NCBI GenBank assembly: GCA_024291935.2
Contig: JAGTYA010000026.1
Coordinates: 4,451,501-4,515,500, forward strand
Origin: Okapia johnstoni
Lineage: Eukaryota; Chordata; Mammalia; Artiodactyla; Giraffidae
Length of the DNA: 64,000 nucleotides
Direction of reading: 5' to 3'
Below are positions 1-11,869 of this stretch, one piece after another. The notes under the pieces were generated by a model. That model was not told the DNA's origin. It worked only from the letters and a program-made list of their open reading frames with translations, and ran no database searches. Numbering within the stretch: the first letter of the stretch is position 1; each line of letters opens with the position of its first letter. The position numbers and the translations under genes were made by a program.

Positions 1-860
1 CCCCCCTCCTTCTGTCTGAGGCCACCCCACCCTTCCTTGAGGAGCCGCTGCCGACCCCAGGGAGCTCTGCTAAGGAAACTCCTTTCAACCCTCTCCTGCC
101 TCACCCCCCTAGTCCTCCTTACCTTGAACCAGGTCCCACCTGAGCCAGGGCCGGTGGAGAGAAAGGCAGAAATTCCATACCCCAAATGAGAAAATATGTC
201 TGGGTGACTTTTGTAGGGATGGGTTTGGGGCGTGCATAAGGGTCCAGGGCACAAAGTTACTTAAGCCCAAGTGAAATGGGTCGATAAGTGTGTCTTTACA
301 GAAACCGCACGAGGCGGGACCACATCCGGGAGTCTGAGGACCGTTAACTTGAGTCTGAAACTCACCCAGGCGGGGGGCTGGGATGTCAGAGTCCTCGGGT
401 TAATGTAGACGGAGGGACCCGAAGACCGCAGAAAGCAGGAGGAAAGCTGGTGTGGGAGTCCCACCCTACCCCGCCACGGCCCCAGAGAGGACCCAGAAGG
501 ACATGAGATGCCCAGGGAGAAGGCAGGGCCCGGACATCCCAAGATGCTGGGCGTGAAGGGAAAGGGTGACTCAGGAGAAGGGTGTGCGCCGATGCGCTCG
601 CTCTGTGGGGTGGTCCTTCACCCAGTCCCCTTGCTAGGAACCAGGACTCCTGTGTAGGAGTGGCCTCCTGGGCTGTTTTTTCCTTCAGGTTGCACAATGT
701 GATTTTTTTTTAAGGTGTACAACGTGGTGATTTATTTAACACAGGCACACGCTGTGGAATGATTATTGCAACGAGCTTACACCCTCACGTCCTGATTGCG
801 TGGTGTGTGTGCTGGCAGTACATGATATCTACTCTCATGCAAGATATCATTAACTCTTCT
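1..860. other. intergenic, no gene seen
   Basis: Nothing recognisable. Short overlapping open frames on both strands have no family resemblance. MRGPRF, expected on this side from human gene order, is not present. Confidence 0.5.
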
Positions 861-991
861 TTCTTTTTTTAATTTTTATTTATTTTTTTGGCCATGGCAT
901 GTGAGATCTTAGTTCCCCAACCAGGGATCAAACCCACTCTCCCTGCACTGGAAGCTCAGAGTCTTAACCACTGGACCACCAGGGAAGTCCC
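861..991 (-). repeat. CHR-type tRNA SINE
   Basis: Reverse-strand copy: T-rich tail, then ATCTTAGTTCCCCAACCAGG and the head ACCACCAGGGAAGTCC at the right end. Typical cetartiodactyl SINE. Confidence 0.85.
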
Positions 992-2500
992 CTACTCTCT
1001 GCTTCTATGAGTTCGGTTTTTCTAGATTCCACATACAAGTCAGAGAGGTGTCCCCAGCTCAGCCACTTCTGACCCTGGAGTGGCTCCTATATCTTTCCAG
1101 CCCCATCTCTGGGCACCAGTCAATTCCTTGGCTCCCTAACCTGCTTCCAATCAGTGTCTTTCTTTTTTCTCTTTTCCCCTTAAGTCAGACAGGGTTGATG
1201 ATGACCATCCTAACCGAACAATCTGAACAAATGCGTATCATTGTCATTCGGGTAACTGCATAGTGAAGATGCTTTAGGCAGCGAGTGAATGAAACTGAGG
1301 TTAAGCTGGATAAAAGAGAAAAGGAATTTGTTGGCTCTTATAACTAAAATCTCCCCCAAAATGTTATGACTTCAGGTGTGGGTGGATCCAGGTGTGGCTG
1401 AGAACTTGTTTCTCTAATTGGCTCTGATACCTGCTGTGAACTTAACCCTGGGGTGGGGTCTCCCTGATGCTGGCACAGTGGGCCCCAGCCTCTCAGATTT
1501 CCATCCCACCTGCTCATCACCCCCGGGAGAGCATGCCTTTTCTTCAGTGTTTCCCATAAAACTCCTGGATGGACTTCTGTTGGATAAATTGGATTCTAGT
1601 CTTTCATGTACCTTTTCCCAAACTAATCATGTTGCCAAGGAGATGGAATCCGCTGACTCTCTGAATCTGAAGGATATTACACTCACAGGGAGCCAGATGT
1701 GAGGTTGGAATTCCCCCTGAAGCCCCCCGGGGCTTGTCTTTTGGAGCGAGAGCTCACAGATGCTGGTTGGCCTGGCTTGGGGTTGGGCCGGCCGCCAACT
1801 CCCTGAAAAGCACGGTTGCCCCATGCAGCATGTGCTTTCCAGCATCTCCATGGTTCCAATCAATCAAAGCCAAACTGTGGTCCTTCCAATGACACCGCAG
1901 GCAGTGATTCCCTCCAACCCCCAGCCCTCAGCTTCCTAGCCTCGTCCGTGCAACATTCCGCCCCACAGTGGGACATTCTGGGGTGGGACACAGCGGGAGA
2001 CTGAACTGAGCCTGACCTTCCTGGGAGCGCCGAGGAATGCAATAAACCGTCCAAACCACCGTGGATGTGCTGCCCAGGCAACCGCAGGAGGGACAGAGAA
2101 AGAGTCATGAAAATCGGGGCCATCCTGTAAGTTCACTGGAACTATGACACAAGTGCATCTGTCCACTCACAGTAAGACAACGCGCAGCAGCTGGAGCGTT
2201 CGCCCCGGGAACATGGAGCTGGAAATCCACGCCACGGGGCCACCTGCCAGCTGTCTGGGTGATGTGGTGGTTGCTGAATAACCAGACGCACCGATTCTGC
2301 ATTTGTGAATTGGTGAGCTCCTTTGGGACGTTGACAGCTGTCTCCCCAACAGGGTTCACCTGGCCACCTGACCCGTCCCCCAGGTTAAAGCTGATGGGAC
2401 AGATGACTCTTACGGTCCAGACAGCATCCAGCTTCTCCGGTGGGATTTCCCTGGTCAACTGGCAGGACCCCGGCCTGTGCTGGAACCTGCGCCTGAAATG
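992..2500. other. intergenic, no gene seen
   Basis: Unique-looking sequence without a recognisable gene or repeat. Confidence 0.4.
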
Positions 2501-2711
2501 GGCTTTCCGGGTGGCACAGTAGTAAAGATTCCGCCTGCCAGTGCAGGAGATGCGGGAGACACGGGTTTGATCCCTGGGTTGGGAAGATCTCCTGGAGAAG
2601 AGAAAGGCAACCCACTCCAGGATTCTTGCCTGGGAAATCCCATGGACAGAGGAACCTGGGGGGCTATAGTCCATGGGGTTGCAAAGAATTGGACAAGACT
2701 GAGAGACTGAG
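2501..2711 (+). repeat. Bov-tA SINE
   Basis: tRNA-like head (GGCTTTCCGGGTGGCACAG) followed by a BovA body (ATTCTTGCCTGGGAAATCCC). It runs straight into the TG/CA microsatellite. Confidence 0.9.
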
Positions 2712-2924
2712 TGTGTGTGTGTGCGTGCACACACACACACATACTCACACACTCAGGCACACACTCAGACACACACTCTCACACATACAGACACACACTC
2801 AGACACACATGCACACTTACACCCTCACACACACTCACACACTCACAGACACACATTCACACACCCACACACACACTCTCACACACACACTCACACACAC
2901 TCACACACTTCACACACACACACA
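2711..2924 (+). repeat. imperfect (TG)n/(CA)n microsatellite
   Basis: A short (GT)n tract flips to a long CA-rich tract with CACACT and CACAGA variants. It lies between a Bov-tA and a BovB 3' end, so it probably grew from a SINE or LINE tail. Confidence 0.95.
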
Positions 2925-2926
2925 AA

Positions 2927-3123
2927 GACCCTAATGCTGGGAAGGATTGGGGGCAGGAGGAGAAGGGGACGACAGAGGATGAGATGGTTGGATGGCATCA
3001 CCGACTTGATGGACATGGGTTTGGGTAAACTCTGGGAGTTGGTGATGAACAGGGAGACCTGGCGTGCTGCGATTCATGGGGTCGCAAAGAGTTGGACACG
3101 ACTGAGCGACTGAACTGAACTGA
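2927..3123 (+). repeat. BovB LINE 3' end
   Basis: Carries the BovB terminal text: GATGAGATGGTTGGATGGCA and the ending GACTGAACTGAACTGAA. Confidence 0.9.
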
Positions 3124-3385
3124 AGAGGAAATTAAGGTGAAGCGACCTCATTAGGAGTGGGGCTCTAACTCCATAGGATCGATGTCCTTATAAGAAGAGG
3201 AGGTCAGGACACACACACACACAGAGGGACGACCCTGTGAGGACACAAGGAGGAGACGGCCGTCTGCACACCCAGGAGAGGGGCTTCAGGAGGGATCCAG
3301 CCCCACTGGCACCCTGATCTCAGGCTTCTGGTCTCCAAGACTGGGAGACAATGATTTCCTGTTGTTACAGCCACCCACACAGGCT
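3124..3385 (+). repeat. MaLR-type LTR fragment
   Basis: Ancient non-autonomous ERVL-MaLR LTR-like sequence, with GTCCTTATAAGAAGAGGA and the 3' text TTTCCTGTTGTTACAGCCAC. No viral coding sequence is present. Confidence 0.55.
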
Positions 3386-4651
3386 CCATCCCCAGTCCAT
3401 GTACAGTGTGAGCAAAACACACAAATAGAGTGAGACAAAGAAAGTTTTCACAACCCCTTGCCACCTGGTATCAAAGATTGCTGCTGTCCACTGGGCATTA
3501 GGAGATGCTCCTTGCCCATGGTCCACACAGACCCCACCATCCCCATATGTCAGGCTGGCCATATGGAGCATTCCGATGCTGGGGAGTGGTTTCTGCATCA
3601 CCTAGGAATCTTTCCGTTCCCAGTGGTAGGACCCGTGTAAACTAGATCAAACCCACTCCTTCCAGAGGCTCGCAGGCACTCCCAATCAAAATGTGCAGGG
3701 CAAGTTTGCTTCAGGCATGGCTGGATCTAGGCATGTTCGGGAATCTGTTTCTCCTGGTCCTTCACCTTTGACTTCTTTTATGGACTTCTTTTTAGGCCTA
3801 CTCCAGGTGTGTGGGTGAGCCCGCCACCAGCACTTCTAGTCTCTATCTACTTTCTCCTGAGGACCCAACAGTTTTCCAATGCCCTAGGAATACGGTGGAC
3901 CTGGGCTAGCTTGATTCAATACCCACTCCTGAAACCACAGGCTTGGGCAGGAGGTAAAATGGGCTGTGGCTGGCCCGGGACACATGTCAGCTTATGAACC
4001 CACCTGAAACACAGAGGCAAGGGGAAACCTAGGTGGTCTTCTCAGAGGAAGAAGGAATTAGTCCTGAGCAGGAAAAATTAATTGATTTCCCTACAGTGAC
4101 TGGCGTTAATGGGAGCCTCTTAGCCTCCAAGTACCCCTTAGGTACCATCAGTGGTACCGCATCCTCAGAAGTCCTGGCCCTTCCTTCTCTGCACTCCTCA
4201 TTGATGCCCAGCACCCTTACCTTTACCACCATCTGGTGTCAGCGTGCTTCCCACCCTCCCAGGCTTGCCACTTCTCTGGCCCGGGACCACGACCAGGAGA
4301 ACTCACACAGGATGCTCAATCACCCACCAGCCAGCGACACCAGGATATTGAACACTCCGGTTTCCTATGGCTGCTGTAACAAATAACCACAAACTTCGTG
4401 GCTTAAAACAGCTCACATTTATCATCTTATGATTCTGGGTGTCAGATGTCTGAAAGGGGTCTTCAGGGCTAAAGTCAACATCTGTGTTCCCTCTGGAGGC
4501 CCCAGGGGGGTATCCACTGCCTAGCATATTCCAGCTTTTAGATGCGTGGCTTGTGGCCCTGCAGTATCCCAACATCCTCTGCTTCTGGCATCACGTGTCC
4601 CCCGACTCTGACCCTCTGGCTTCCTCCTTTAAGAACCCTTGTGGTTACATT

Positions 4652-4868
4652 CGAAAGTAAAAGCGTTAGTCGCTCAATCGTGTCCAACTCTTTGCAACCC
4701 CATGGACTGCAGCCCACCAGGCTCCTCTGTCTATGGGATTCTCCAGGCAAAAACACTGAAGTGGGTTGCCATTCCCTTCTCCAGGGGAATCTTCCTGACC
4801 CAGAGGTTGAATCCAGGTCGACTGCATTGCAGGCAGATTCTTTACCATCTGAGCCACCAGGGAAGCCC
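4652..4868 (-). repeat. Bov-tA SINE with target duplication
   Basis: Full reverse-strand Bov-tA. The flanks carry the 10-bp direct repeat tggttacatt at 4642-4651 and 4869-4878. Confidence 0.93.
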
Positions 4869-4914
4869 TGGTTACATTTGAGGTCCATCCTGATATCGCC
4901 ATCTCATGACTCTT

Positions 4915-5079
4915 AATTTTTTTCAATATTTATTTATTTGGTTGCACCGGGTCTTGGTCTTGGCATGAAGGATCTCTAGTTGCAGCAAGTTGGATCTAGT
5001 TCCCTGGCCAGGAATTGAACCTGGGCCCCCTGCATTGGGAACTCAGAGTCTTAGCCACTGGACCACCAAGGAAGTCCCT
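4915..5079 (-). repeat. CHR-type SINE
   Basis: Reverse-strand copy ending GGACCACCAAGGAAGTCCCT. CTTAATTT on both sides is the likely target duplication. Confidence 0.85.
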
Positions 5080-5348
5080 CACAACCCTTAATTTAATCAC
5101 ACCTATTGTGACAGAGCTTGGGTTGGAAAGTAATTCCTAGACACTGAGTATTTCAGAAGGGAGTAAGTTGACCAAGAGCAGGGAGCAGAGATAATGAAGG
5201 AATTTCCAGTGCAGCCCGCTGACCTCCTGACAGACCAGGGAGAGTTAACAATTTTCATGGGTTAGTAGCCAATTTTTATAGCCTCAAGAGAAAGAAAATT
5301 CTTGCTGAAAGGTTGGCATTAAGTGATTGGTTAGGGTGCTATAAGGAT

Positions 5349-5556
5349 CAGGGAGGTGGCTTAGACAGTAAAGAATCTGCCTGCAATGCAGGAGACCCAG
5401 GTTTGATCCCTGAGTCAGAAGGATCCCCTGGAGAAGGAAATGGCAACCGACTCCACCATTCTTACCTGGGAAATCCCATGGACAGAGGAGCCTGGTGGGC
5501 TACACTCCATGGGGTCACAAAAGAGCTGGACATGATGGAGTGACTAACACTTTCAA
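5349..5556 (+). repeat. Bov-tA SINE
   Basis: Head GGTGGCTTAGACAGTAAAG, then the BovA body, ending AGTGACTAACACTTTCA. Confidence 0.9.
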
Positions 5557-5829
5557 CGTTCACTTTCTAGGGCACTGTAACGTGACTACTGGAGTGGGCA
5601 TTTTTGCCTAATTTGGGGTCAGGATGGCTGCGAGTGATGATCAGGGTAGAGAGCATTTGGCAACGGTTGCAGAGGGGCCCAGTCGACTTCAGAGGTGACC
5701 TTGGCTCTAGGCTCCGCCTCTGTGGCCTTGGTGTCAGGCTTCGTGCCTGTGGGCTGGGGACAGGACTCCACACACCCGCCGAGTCCCTTTCACCGTGTAA
5801 GGTAACATCCCCGGGTCTGGGAATTGGGA

Positions 5830-6267
5830 CTCTGTATTCATTTCCTTGGGCTGCCATATCAAAGCACCACAAACTGGGGTGCTTAAAAAAAGGAGACATG
5901 AACCATCTCACAGCTCTGGAGGCCAGAAGCCCGAGATCAGGCGTTGGCAAGGCCATGCTCACTCTGCAGGTGCTGGGACCGTGTCCTCTCGGCCTGCAGT
6001 GGTCCCTGCAGACTTTGGTATTCCGTGGGTGCAGGCCGATCAGGTGAATCTTCTGCCTCCATGTCGTCTTCCTCCCGTGTACGTGTGTCCAAACTTCCCC
6101 TTCTTATAGAGACAAAGTCGTGTTGGATGAGGGCCCACTCTGATGATCTCATCTTCGCTTGGTTACATCTGCAAAGACTCTAGTCCAAATAAGGTCACAA
6201 TCTGAGGTCTTGGGGTTAGGATTCCACCAGGCCTTCTTTGGGAGGACATAATTCATACCATAACAGA
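5830..6267 (-). repeat. MaLR-type LTR
   Basis: Reverse-strand LTR-like sequence from CATTTCCTTGGGCTGCCAT to GGACATAATTCATACCATAA. No coding sequence. Part of it (6120-6184) recurs at 8270-8334. Confidence 0.6.
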
Positions 6268-7385
6268 CGTGGACCTCTTTGGGGCCATGATTCTGCCCCT
6301 CCAGCTCCACCCCTAAGGACTGGCCGGCATTTAAGGCAGGAGAAGGACCAGGCACCTTAAGCAGACGCTGTCTCTCCTCCCAGTCCTCTCCTCCTGACCT
6401 CAAACGCCGATTCTCATGGGAGGTGATGGAACCAAGGCAGTGATGGTCAGACCCAGGGGAAGATGAGGAAAGGTCGCCAGCCAAGGTTAGACGACTGGCA
6501 GAACTGGTGCAGGGTCCCAGGGCTCCAACTCCAGGTTCTGGTCTCTGCACTCTGGAACCCAGCTTAGAAGAGATTTTTGAGAACTGGAAATATCCACAAT
6601 CAGGAGCCCTTGGCCTCTGCCAGCCCAGCCACAAGCCCCAGGCTTCAGCTTATGATGTTCTTGAGGGCTCAGTGGTCAGCTGTCCTGGACACAGGGACCC
6701 CTGCTCGTAAATCCCGCCGTCCCCTGGACAGGAGCTGGTGAGGCTGTGGTCCAGGACAGCCCGCCTCCCTCTGCCTCTCAGCTCGGCACAGTGGACCTTT
6801 GAGGTCTTCTTCCTGCCTCTAGGAGGACGTGGATTCTGATCCCAACAACAGGACTTCCAGGAGCATCAGGCGACCACCCCCAGGCTGGCCCTGCCCGGGG
6901 GTCCCAGGCCAAGGGCAGCAGCTGAGCCCCAGGTCCCAGCTCATGGGTGGGCTGGGCCCCCTCCCCCAAAGGACAGGATGCTGCGGCCAGCAGCAGGCAA
7001 GAGGACTTGGAGGGGGCACCACAGTCCCAGGTCCAAGGCTGGACCAGCCACGTTCTCCCTGGGTGAGCCCAGCCCACTCCCCTGACCTCTGTCGGCATCT
7101 CTTCTGCCCATGGGGACAACCTGCCACTCACCACATCCCTGAGGACCAGCTGTCCCATCCAGAGCGCCCATGTGTGGGATATGCCAGCCTGAATCTCTCC
7201 CGCACCTGTTCGTTTCCATCCTGAGTATACAATAAGATTCTATTCAAAGGGAAAAATGCAAAGTAAAAAAAGTACATTTTTCCTTCACCCACTTTAATGG
7301 AAAAAAAGCAGGTGGAATAAAAAACTGATTTGTGAAAAAAGAAAATAAAAGCTGATTTGGGGCAATTTTTGTTCTCCTTTTAGAC

Positions 7386-7599
7386 CTTGCTACAGTAGCC
7401 CAGCGGCAAAAGAATTCTCATGCAGTGTAGGAGCTGAAGGAGGCGTGGTTCCAATTCCCGGGTCGGGAAGATTCCTCGGAGGAGGAAATGGCAGACCACT
7501 CCAGTATTCTTGCCTGAAGAATCGCATGGGCAGAGGAGCCTGACAGAATACAGTCCATGGAGTCGAAAAGAGTCAGACACAACTGAGCGATTAACACTT
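7386..7599 (+). repeat. Bov-tA SINE, first of a tandem pair
   Basis: Diverged tRNA head (GTAGCCCAGCGGCAAAAG) and BovA body ending CTGAGCGATTAACACTTT. Confidence 0.88.
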
Positions 7600-7762
7600 T
7601 TCCCAGGTGGCTCTAGGGGTAAAGAACCCACCTGCCAATGCAGGAGACATAAGAGACGTGGGTTCGATTCCTGGGTCGGGAAGATCCCCAGTATTCTTGC
7701 CTGGAGAATCCCATGGACAGAGATGCCTGGTGGGCTACAGTCCATGAGTTGGCTGAGCATAC
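7600..7762 (+). repeat. Bov-tA SINE, second of a tandem pair
   Basis: Begins directly after the first copy. The body is shortened: the segment between AAGATCCCC and AGTATTCTTGCC is deleted. Confidence 0.85.
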
Positions 7763-8269
7763 ACACGGAAACTTCACTAGCACAAACAAGCGACCTAGAA
7801 TCCCATCCACCCAGTGAGCTTCCCTGAGGTGGTTGTGACACCGAGCAGGACCCTGGGGCAGCCTGAAGCTGCCTGGGCCTGGCGATGGTTATCGCAGCAG
7901 CCCGTCGTGGCTGGCTCAGCCCAGACTCAGACTTTGAACTCCAAGGCTGGCCCTTCTCCCTTCCCAACAGGCCTGGGGCCAAGGAACACAGACTCTGGGT
8001 CCCCGAGACCTTCCTGAGTGGACGATGCTGTGTCCGAGACCCCTCGCTTCCAGCCTCCCTCTGCCGAGCAGCCCGGCTGGATGGAACCAAGGTGACCCCA
8101 CGCTGACCACCTCCTCTCCCACGAACACATCTGGGCACGGGAGCCTCCCAAGGATGATGGCCAAAGCCTTCGGAAGCCTTCCTCTGGCACGCTAAGTTCC
8201 CCAGCCTGAGTCCCACCCAGGCCACCGTCACTCTGGTCCCCTGGCGTGAGTGAGGATGAGACGCCAGGA

Positions 8270-8334
8270 GTGTTGGATGAGGGCCCACCCTGATGATCTC
8301 ATCTCCACTTGGTTACATCTGCCAAGACTCTAGT
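8270..8334 (-). repeat. MaLR fragment duplicated from 6120-6184
   Basis: 65 bp with about four mismatches to 6120-6184, in the same orientation. Confidence 0.6.
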
Positions 8335-9267
8335 TACCGCTTCTTCTATATCACCAACAGGTGATCGTCGTCCCTGCCGGCCAACGCCGCGTGGGCTGTG
8401 GCTGACTGGGCTCCAACCTTGAGCTTGGTTAGCAGCCGAATCCTCGGCCCCCAGAGTAAGAAGTCGTACTGCTGGTGTTACAGATGAGGAGACTGAGGCG
8501 GGAGGGGCTTCGTGGGCTTCCCATGGGGGTAAGAAACAAGGCTGGGTGCCCACATCCCCGAGGTGCCCGTCATCCTCTGCCCTCTCTCAGTTCAGGGCCA
8601 GGTGACACGGCAGTTCATGGGGGCTCCGGGCACCCACCCAGCGGGGCTCCTCCCGCCCTCCAGGCTGGCCCATCCTGTCCTTCTTCAGCTCCACGCAGGC
8701 CCACCCTCACCTGTGATGACCAACATCAGGACCAGCCTCAGGACCTCAGCTCCAGGCGGGTCCGACACCAGGGCCCACAGACGGCTCATCACTTGTCACG
8801 GGGCACCATGAGGCCCAAGAAGATGCCAAGCCCCTGTGACACCCGCCGGTTTGAAACATCTCCCTTGCTCATCTCAGTCCCCCTCGGGGCCCCAGCCTGG
8901 AGCTCTGTCCTCACGGGAGGGGTCCAAAGCAAGGACTGCAATTCCTTTTTGAAGTCGGCTCTTGAAGCAAATGTGATACCCAAGCTTTTAATTCACAAGG
9001 CGGGGATCTTTTGGATTAAAAAAATGTAAGTCCCCAAAATTCGACCCAAAAAGTTTATGCCATACATGAGATGTTAGGAATGTCTGGGGAGGTTCCCAGT
9101 GGCTAGTCCAAGGATCAGATGAAGTACATCAGAAACGGGTGAATTCCTGAGTCTCTTATGAAAACCCAGCCATATGCTTCCCTGGTCACATCTGGAGGTT
9201 GATATGACAACTCATTTATCTGAAAACTAATGAGGAAATGGAAAGAGTGAGCATTTATACCAGCTTT

Positions 9268-9830
9268 TCTGTTGTTGCTCAGTTGCTGACTTGTGTCCAA
9301 CTCTTTGCGACCCCATGAACTGCAGCACACCAGGTTCCTCTGTCCTCCACCAGAGTTTGCTCAGATTCGTGTCCATTGAGTTGGTGATGCCATCTAACCA
9401 TCTTATCCTCTGCCACCCTCTTCTCCTCCTGCCCTCAATCTTTCCCAACATCAGGGTCTTTTCCAATGAGTTGGCTCTTCGCATCAGGTGGCCAAAGTAT
9501 TGGAGCTTCAGCTTCAGCTTCAGTCCTTCCAGTGAATATTCAGGGTTGATTTCCTTTAGGATGGACTAGGTTTGTCATAGCTTTTCTTCCAAGGAGGAAG
9601 CATCTTTTAAATTTCATGGCTACAGTCACCATCTACAGGGATTTTCTTTCCAAGAAAAGAAAATCTGTCACTGTTTCCACTTTCTCCCCATCTGTTTGTC
9701 AGAAAGTGAGGGGACTGGATGCCGTGTTCTTAGTGTTCTGAAAGGTGAGTTTCAACCCAGCTTTTTCAGTCTCCTCTTTCACCCTCATCAAGAGGCTCTT
9801 TAGCTCCTCTTCACTTTCTGCCAACAGCGT
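9268..9830 (-). repeat. BovB LINE 3' fragment with internal deletion
   Basis: Reverse-strand BovB: CAGGGTCTTTTCCAATGAG, then GGCCAAAGTATTGGAGCTTC. The segment after GGATGGACTAG is missing and the copy resumes at TTCCAAGGAGGAAGCATC. It encodes decayed reverse transcriptase tail sequence. Confidence 0.88.
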
Positions 9831-10320
9831 GTAAGGACCACATTTTAGGTGATGCAGGGAGTTCTTGTTTACTGGGAAGCAGAGCTTCAGAGTGAACCGA
9901 TTAAGACACCATCCATCTGCAGCTCCTAATGAAACCATGGATCCAGGCAACGGTGCCCAGAGGCTGTGGAAACCACTCGGAGAAGAGCAGCCGGCAGGCG
10001 AAGGGGAGGGGTGGGCCTTGCTAGGGTCCCAGCTCCATCCCCGAGGGCTGCGGGACCAGGCAGAGAGGCAGGGGGTCGGATGCTGGGAAGGAATTGGCAT
10101 TCGTTCTGTTGGCTGTGACGCTGCACTGAGAGGTGCATAAAAGCGTCTTCGTATTTAGGAGTGAAATGATACAATACCTGGGATTTATTTTAAAACATTC
10201 CGGAAGACAAGACAAAAAGAGGAGTGCTGGGACTGATTAAACAAGACCAGCAGAACGGTGACAACTGTTGAACCTGGGAGACAGGAACTTGAGGGTTTGC
10301 TACACTCATCTCTCTACAGC

Positions 10321-10455
10321 TGCTGCTGCTGCTGCTAAGTCGCTTCAGTCGTGTCCGACTCTGTGCGACCCCATAGATGGCAGCCCACCAGGCTCCGCCA
10401 TCCCTGGGATTCTCCAGGCAAGAATACTGGAGTGGGTTGCCATTTCCTTCTCCAC
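10321..10455 (-). repeat. single BovA unit with target duplication
   Basis: (GCT)n start, TAAGTCGCTTCAGTCGTGTC, ending TTCCTTCTCCAC. TCTCTACAGC repeats on both sides (10311-10320 and 10456-10465). Confidence 0.9.
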
Positions 10456-11152
10456 TCTCTACAGCACATGGCTTTAAAATTCCATCATGAAAATGTAACG
10501 TGAGAAAAGAAACAGGATAATCGTTGGTGGTTCAGGGAGTGGCCTGGAGGGATGAGAGTGAGCATCCAAGGCCTGAAGGGTGGAAGGACAGGCAGAGACA
10601 GGAGCATGTGGCTGAGGGGCGATGCCATCCCCAGCCCAGGAGCCACCTAGGAGCTGGGCAGCACCCACAGCCCATGCGGGTGCCCTCTGAGGGAGGCACA
10701 GCCATCTCCTCTGGATGCTCGCAGGGAGGATGGCTCCTGTGCATTGAGAACTTGTGTCTCCAGGGAGAGCTTCAGGGTAAAGCCAGGCATTGTCCCCCAG
10801 CCCACTCCCTTTGGCCTCCCAGTCTGCCCACTCCCCATCATGGTGCCCTGGGGGGATGCGGCAGGCAGACCGAATAGCCCTGGGTTAGGAAGCCCACGCC
10901 CCAGGAGGTCTCCCAGTGGGGGGAGCAGGTACCATACCCTTATTCATAAGGGAACTTCCCTTCCCACTCCTCAGAGTGAGGCAAGCAAAGGTTCTCGGTG
11001 GATTCCAAGGTCAGCAGAGGGGAGAGGAGGGGGAAGGAGGACTAGTCAAATTCAGCTCAAGATTCACCTCCCGCCAGAGAGAACTGAAAACACACGTCCA
11101 CACAAAAACTCATGCATGGATGTTCATAGCAGCAAGCTTCGTAAGAGCCACA

Positions 11153-11415
11153 CTGCTGCTGCTAAGTCGCTTCAGTCGTGTCCGACTCTGTGTGACCCCA
11201 TAGACGGCAGCCCACCAGGCTCCTCCATCCCTGGGATTCTCCAGGCAAGAATACTGGAGTGGGTTGCCATTTCCTTCTCCAATGCATGCATGCATGCTAA
11301 GTCGCTTCAGTCATGTCCGACTCTGTGCAACCACATGGACAGCAGCCCACCGGGCTCCTCCATCCACAGGATTCTCCAGGCAAGAATACTGGAGTGGGGT
11401 GCCATTTCCTTCTCC
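11153..11415 (-). repeat. Bov-A2 dimer SINE
   Basis: Two BovA units in tandem joined by a short ATGC-rich linker. The 10-bp target duplication aagagccaca lies at 11143-11152 and 11416-11425. Confidence 0.93.
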
Positions 11416-11557
11416 AAGAGCCACATTACATGTGTGTAATTCATAAATCCATAACACATATTCATTGTAACCAATTCCATCAGTAGATTATGGATAAACT
11501 GTGGTCCATCCACACTGTGGAATATTACTCAGCCATGAAGAAGGAATGCTGCTCTGG

Positions 11558-11869
11558 GGCTTCCCTAGTGGCTCAGTGGTAACGAATGCACCTGCCAATG
11601 CAGGAGACATGGGTTTGATCCCTGATCTCGGAAGATCCGTCATGCCACAGAGCAACTAAGCCAGAGCGCCGCAACTATTGAACCTGCGCTCGAGAACCCA
11701 GGAGCCACAACTGTCGAGCCCAAGGGCCCTGGAACTTGTGCTCCACAACAAGAGAAGCCACTGCAGTGAGAAGCCCCAGCACTGCAACTAGAGAGGAGTC
11801 CCTCCTCGCCGCAACTGGAGCAAACCCCATGTAGCAGTGAAGACCCAGCACAGCCCCCCCCCAAAAAAA
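11558..11869 (+). repeat. CHR-type SINE, full length
   Basis: Head GGCTTCCCTAGTGGCTCAGT, middle GAGCCACAACTGTCGAGCCC, and tail GTGAAGACCCAGCACAG followed by C- and A-rich sequence. Confidence 0.88.

Larger units (their letters stand above)
4358..5115 (-). repeat. MaLR-type LTR, interrupted by two SINEs
   Basis: Reverse-strand LTR-like start (TTTCCTATGGCTGCTGTAAC, then ACCACAAACTT). It is broken by Bov-tA at 4652-4868 and CHR at 4915-5079. No coding sequence. Confidence 0.55.

Noticed and set aside
2501..2600. tRNA-like sequence with A and B box resemblance
   Set aside because: It is the tRNA-derived head of a Bov-tA SINE, as are the similar heads elsewhere; no intact tRNA gene was found.
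7380..8288. 302-residue open frame on the minus strand
   Set aside because: Its C-terminal half is translated Bov-tA SINE sequence and the rest has no domain or homolog; chance frame.
10744..11439. 231-residue open frame on the plus strand
   Set aside because: The second half is translated Bov-A2 SINE, the first half has no recognisable homology.
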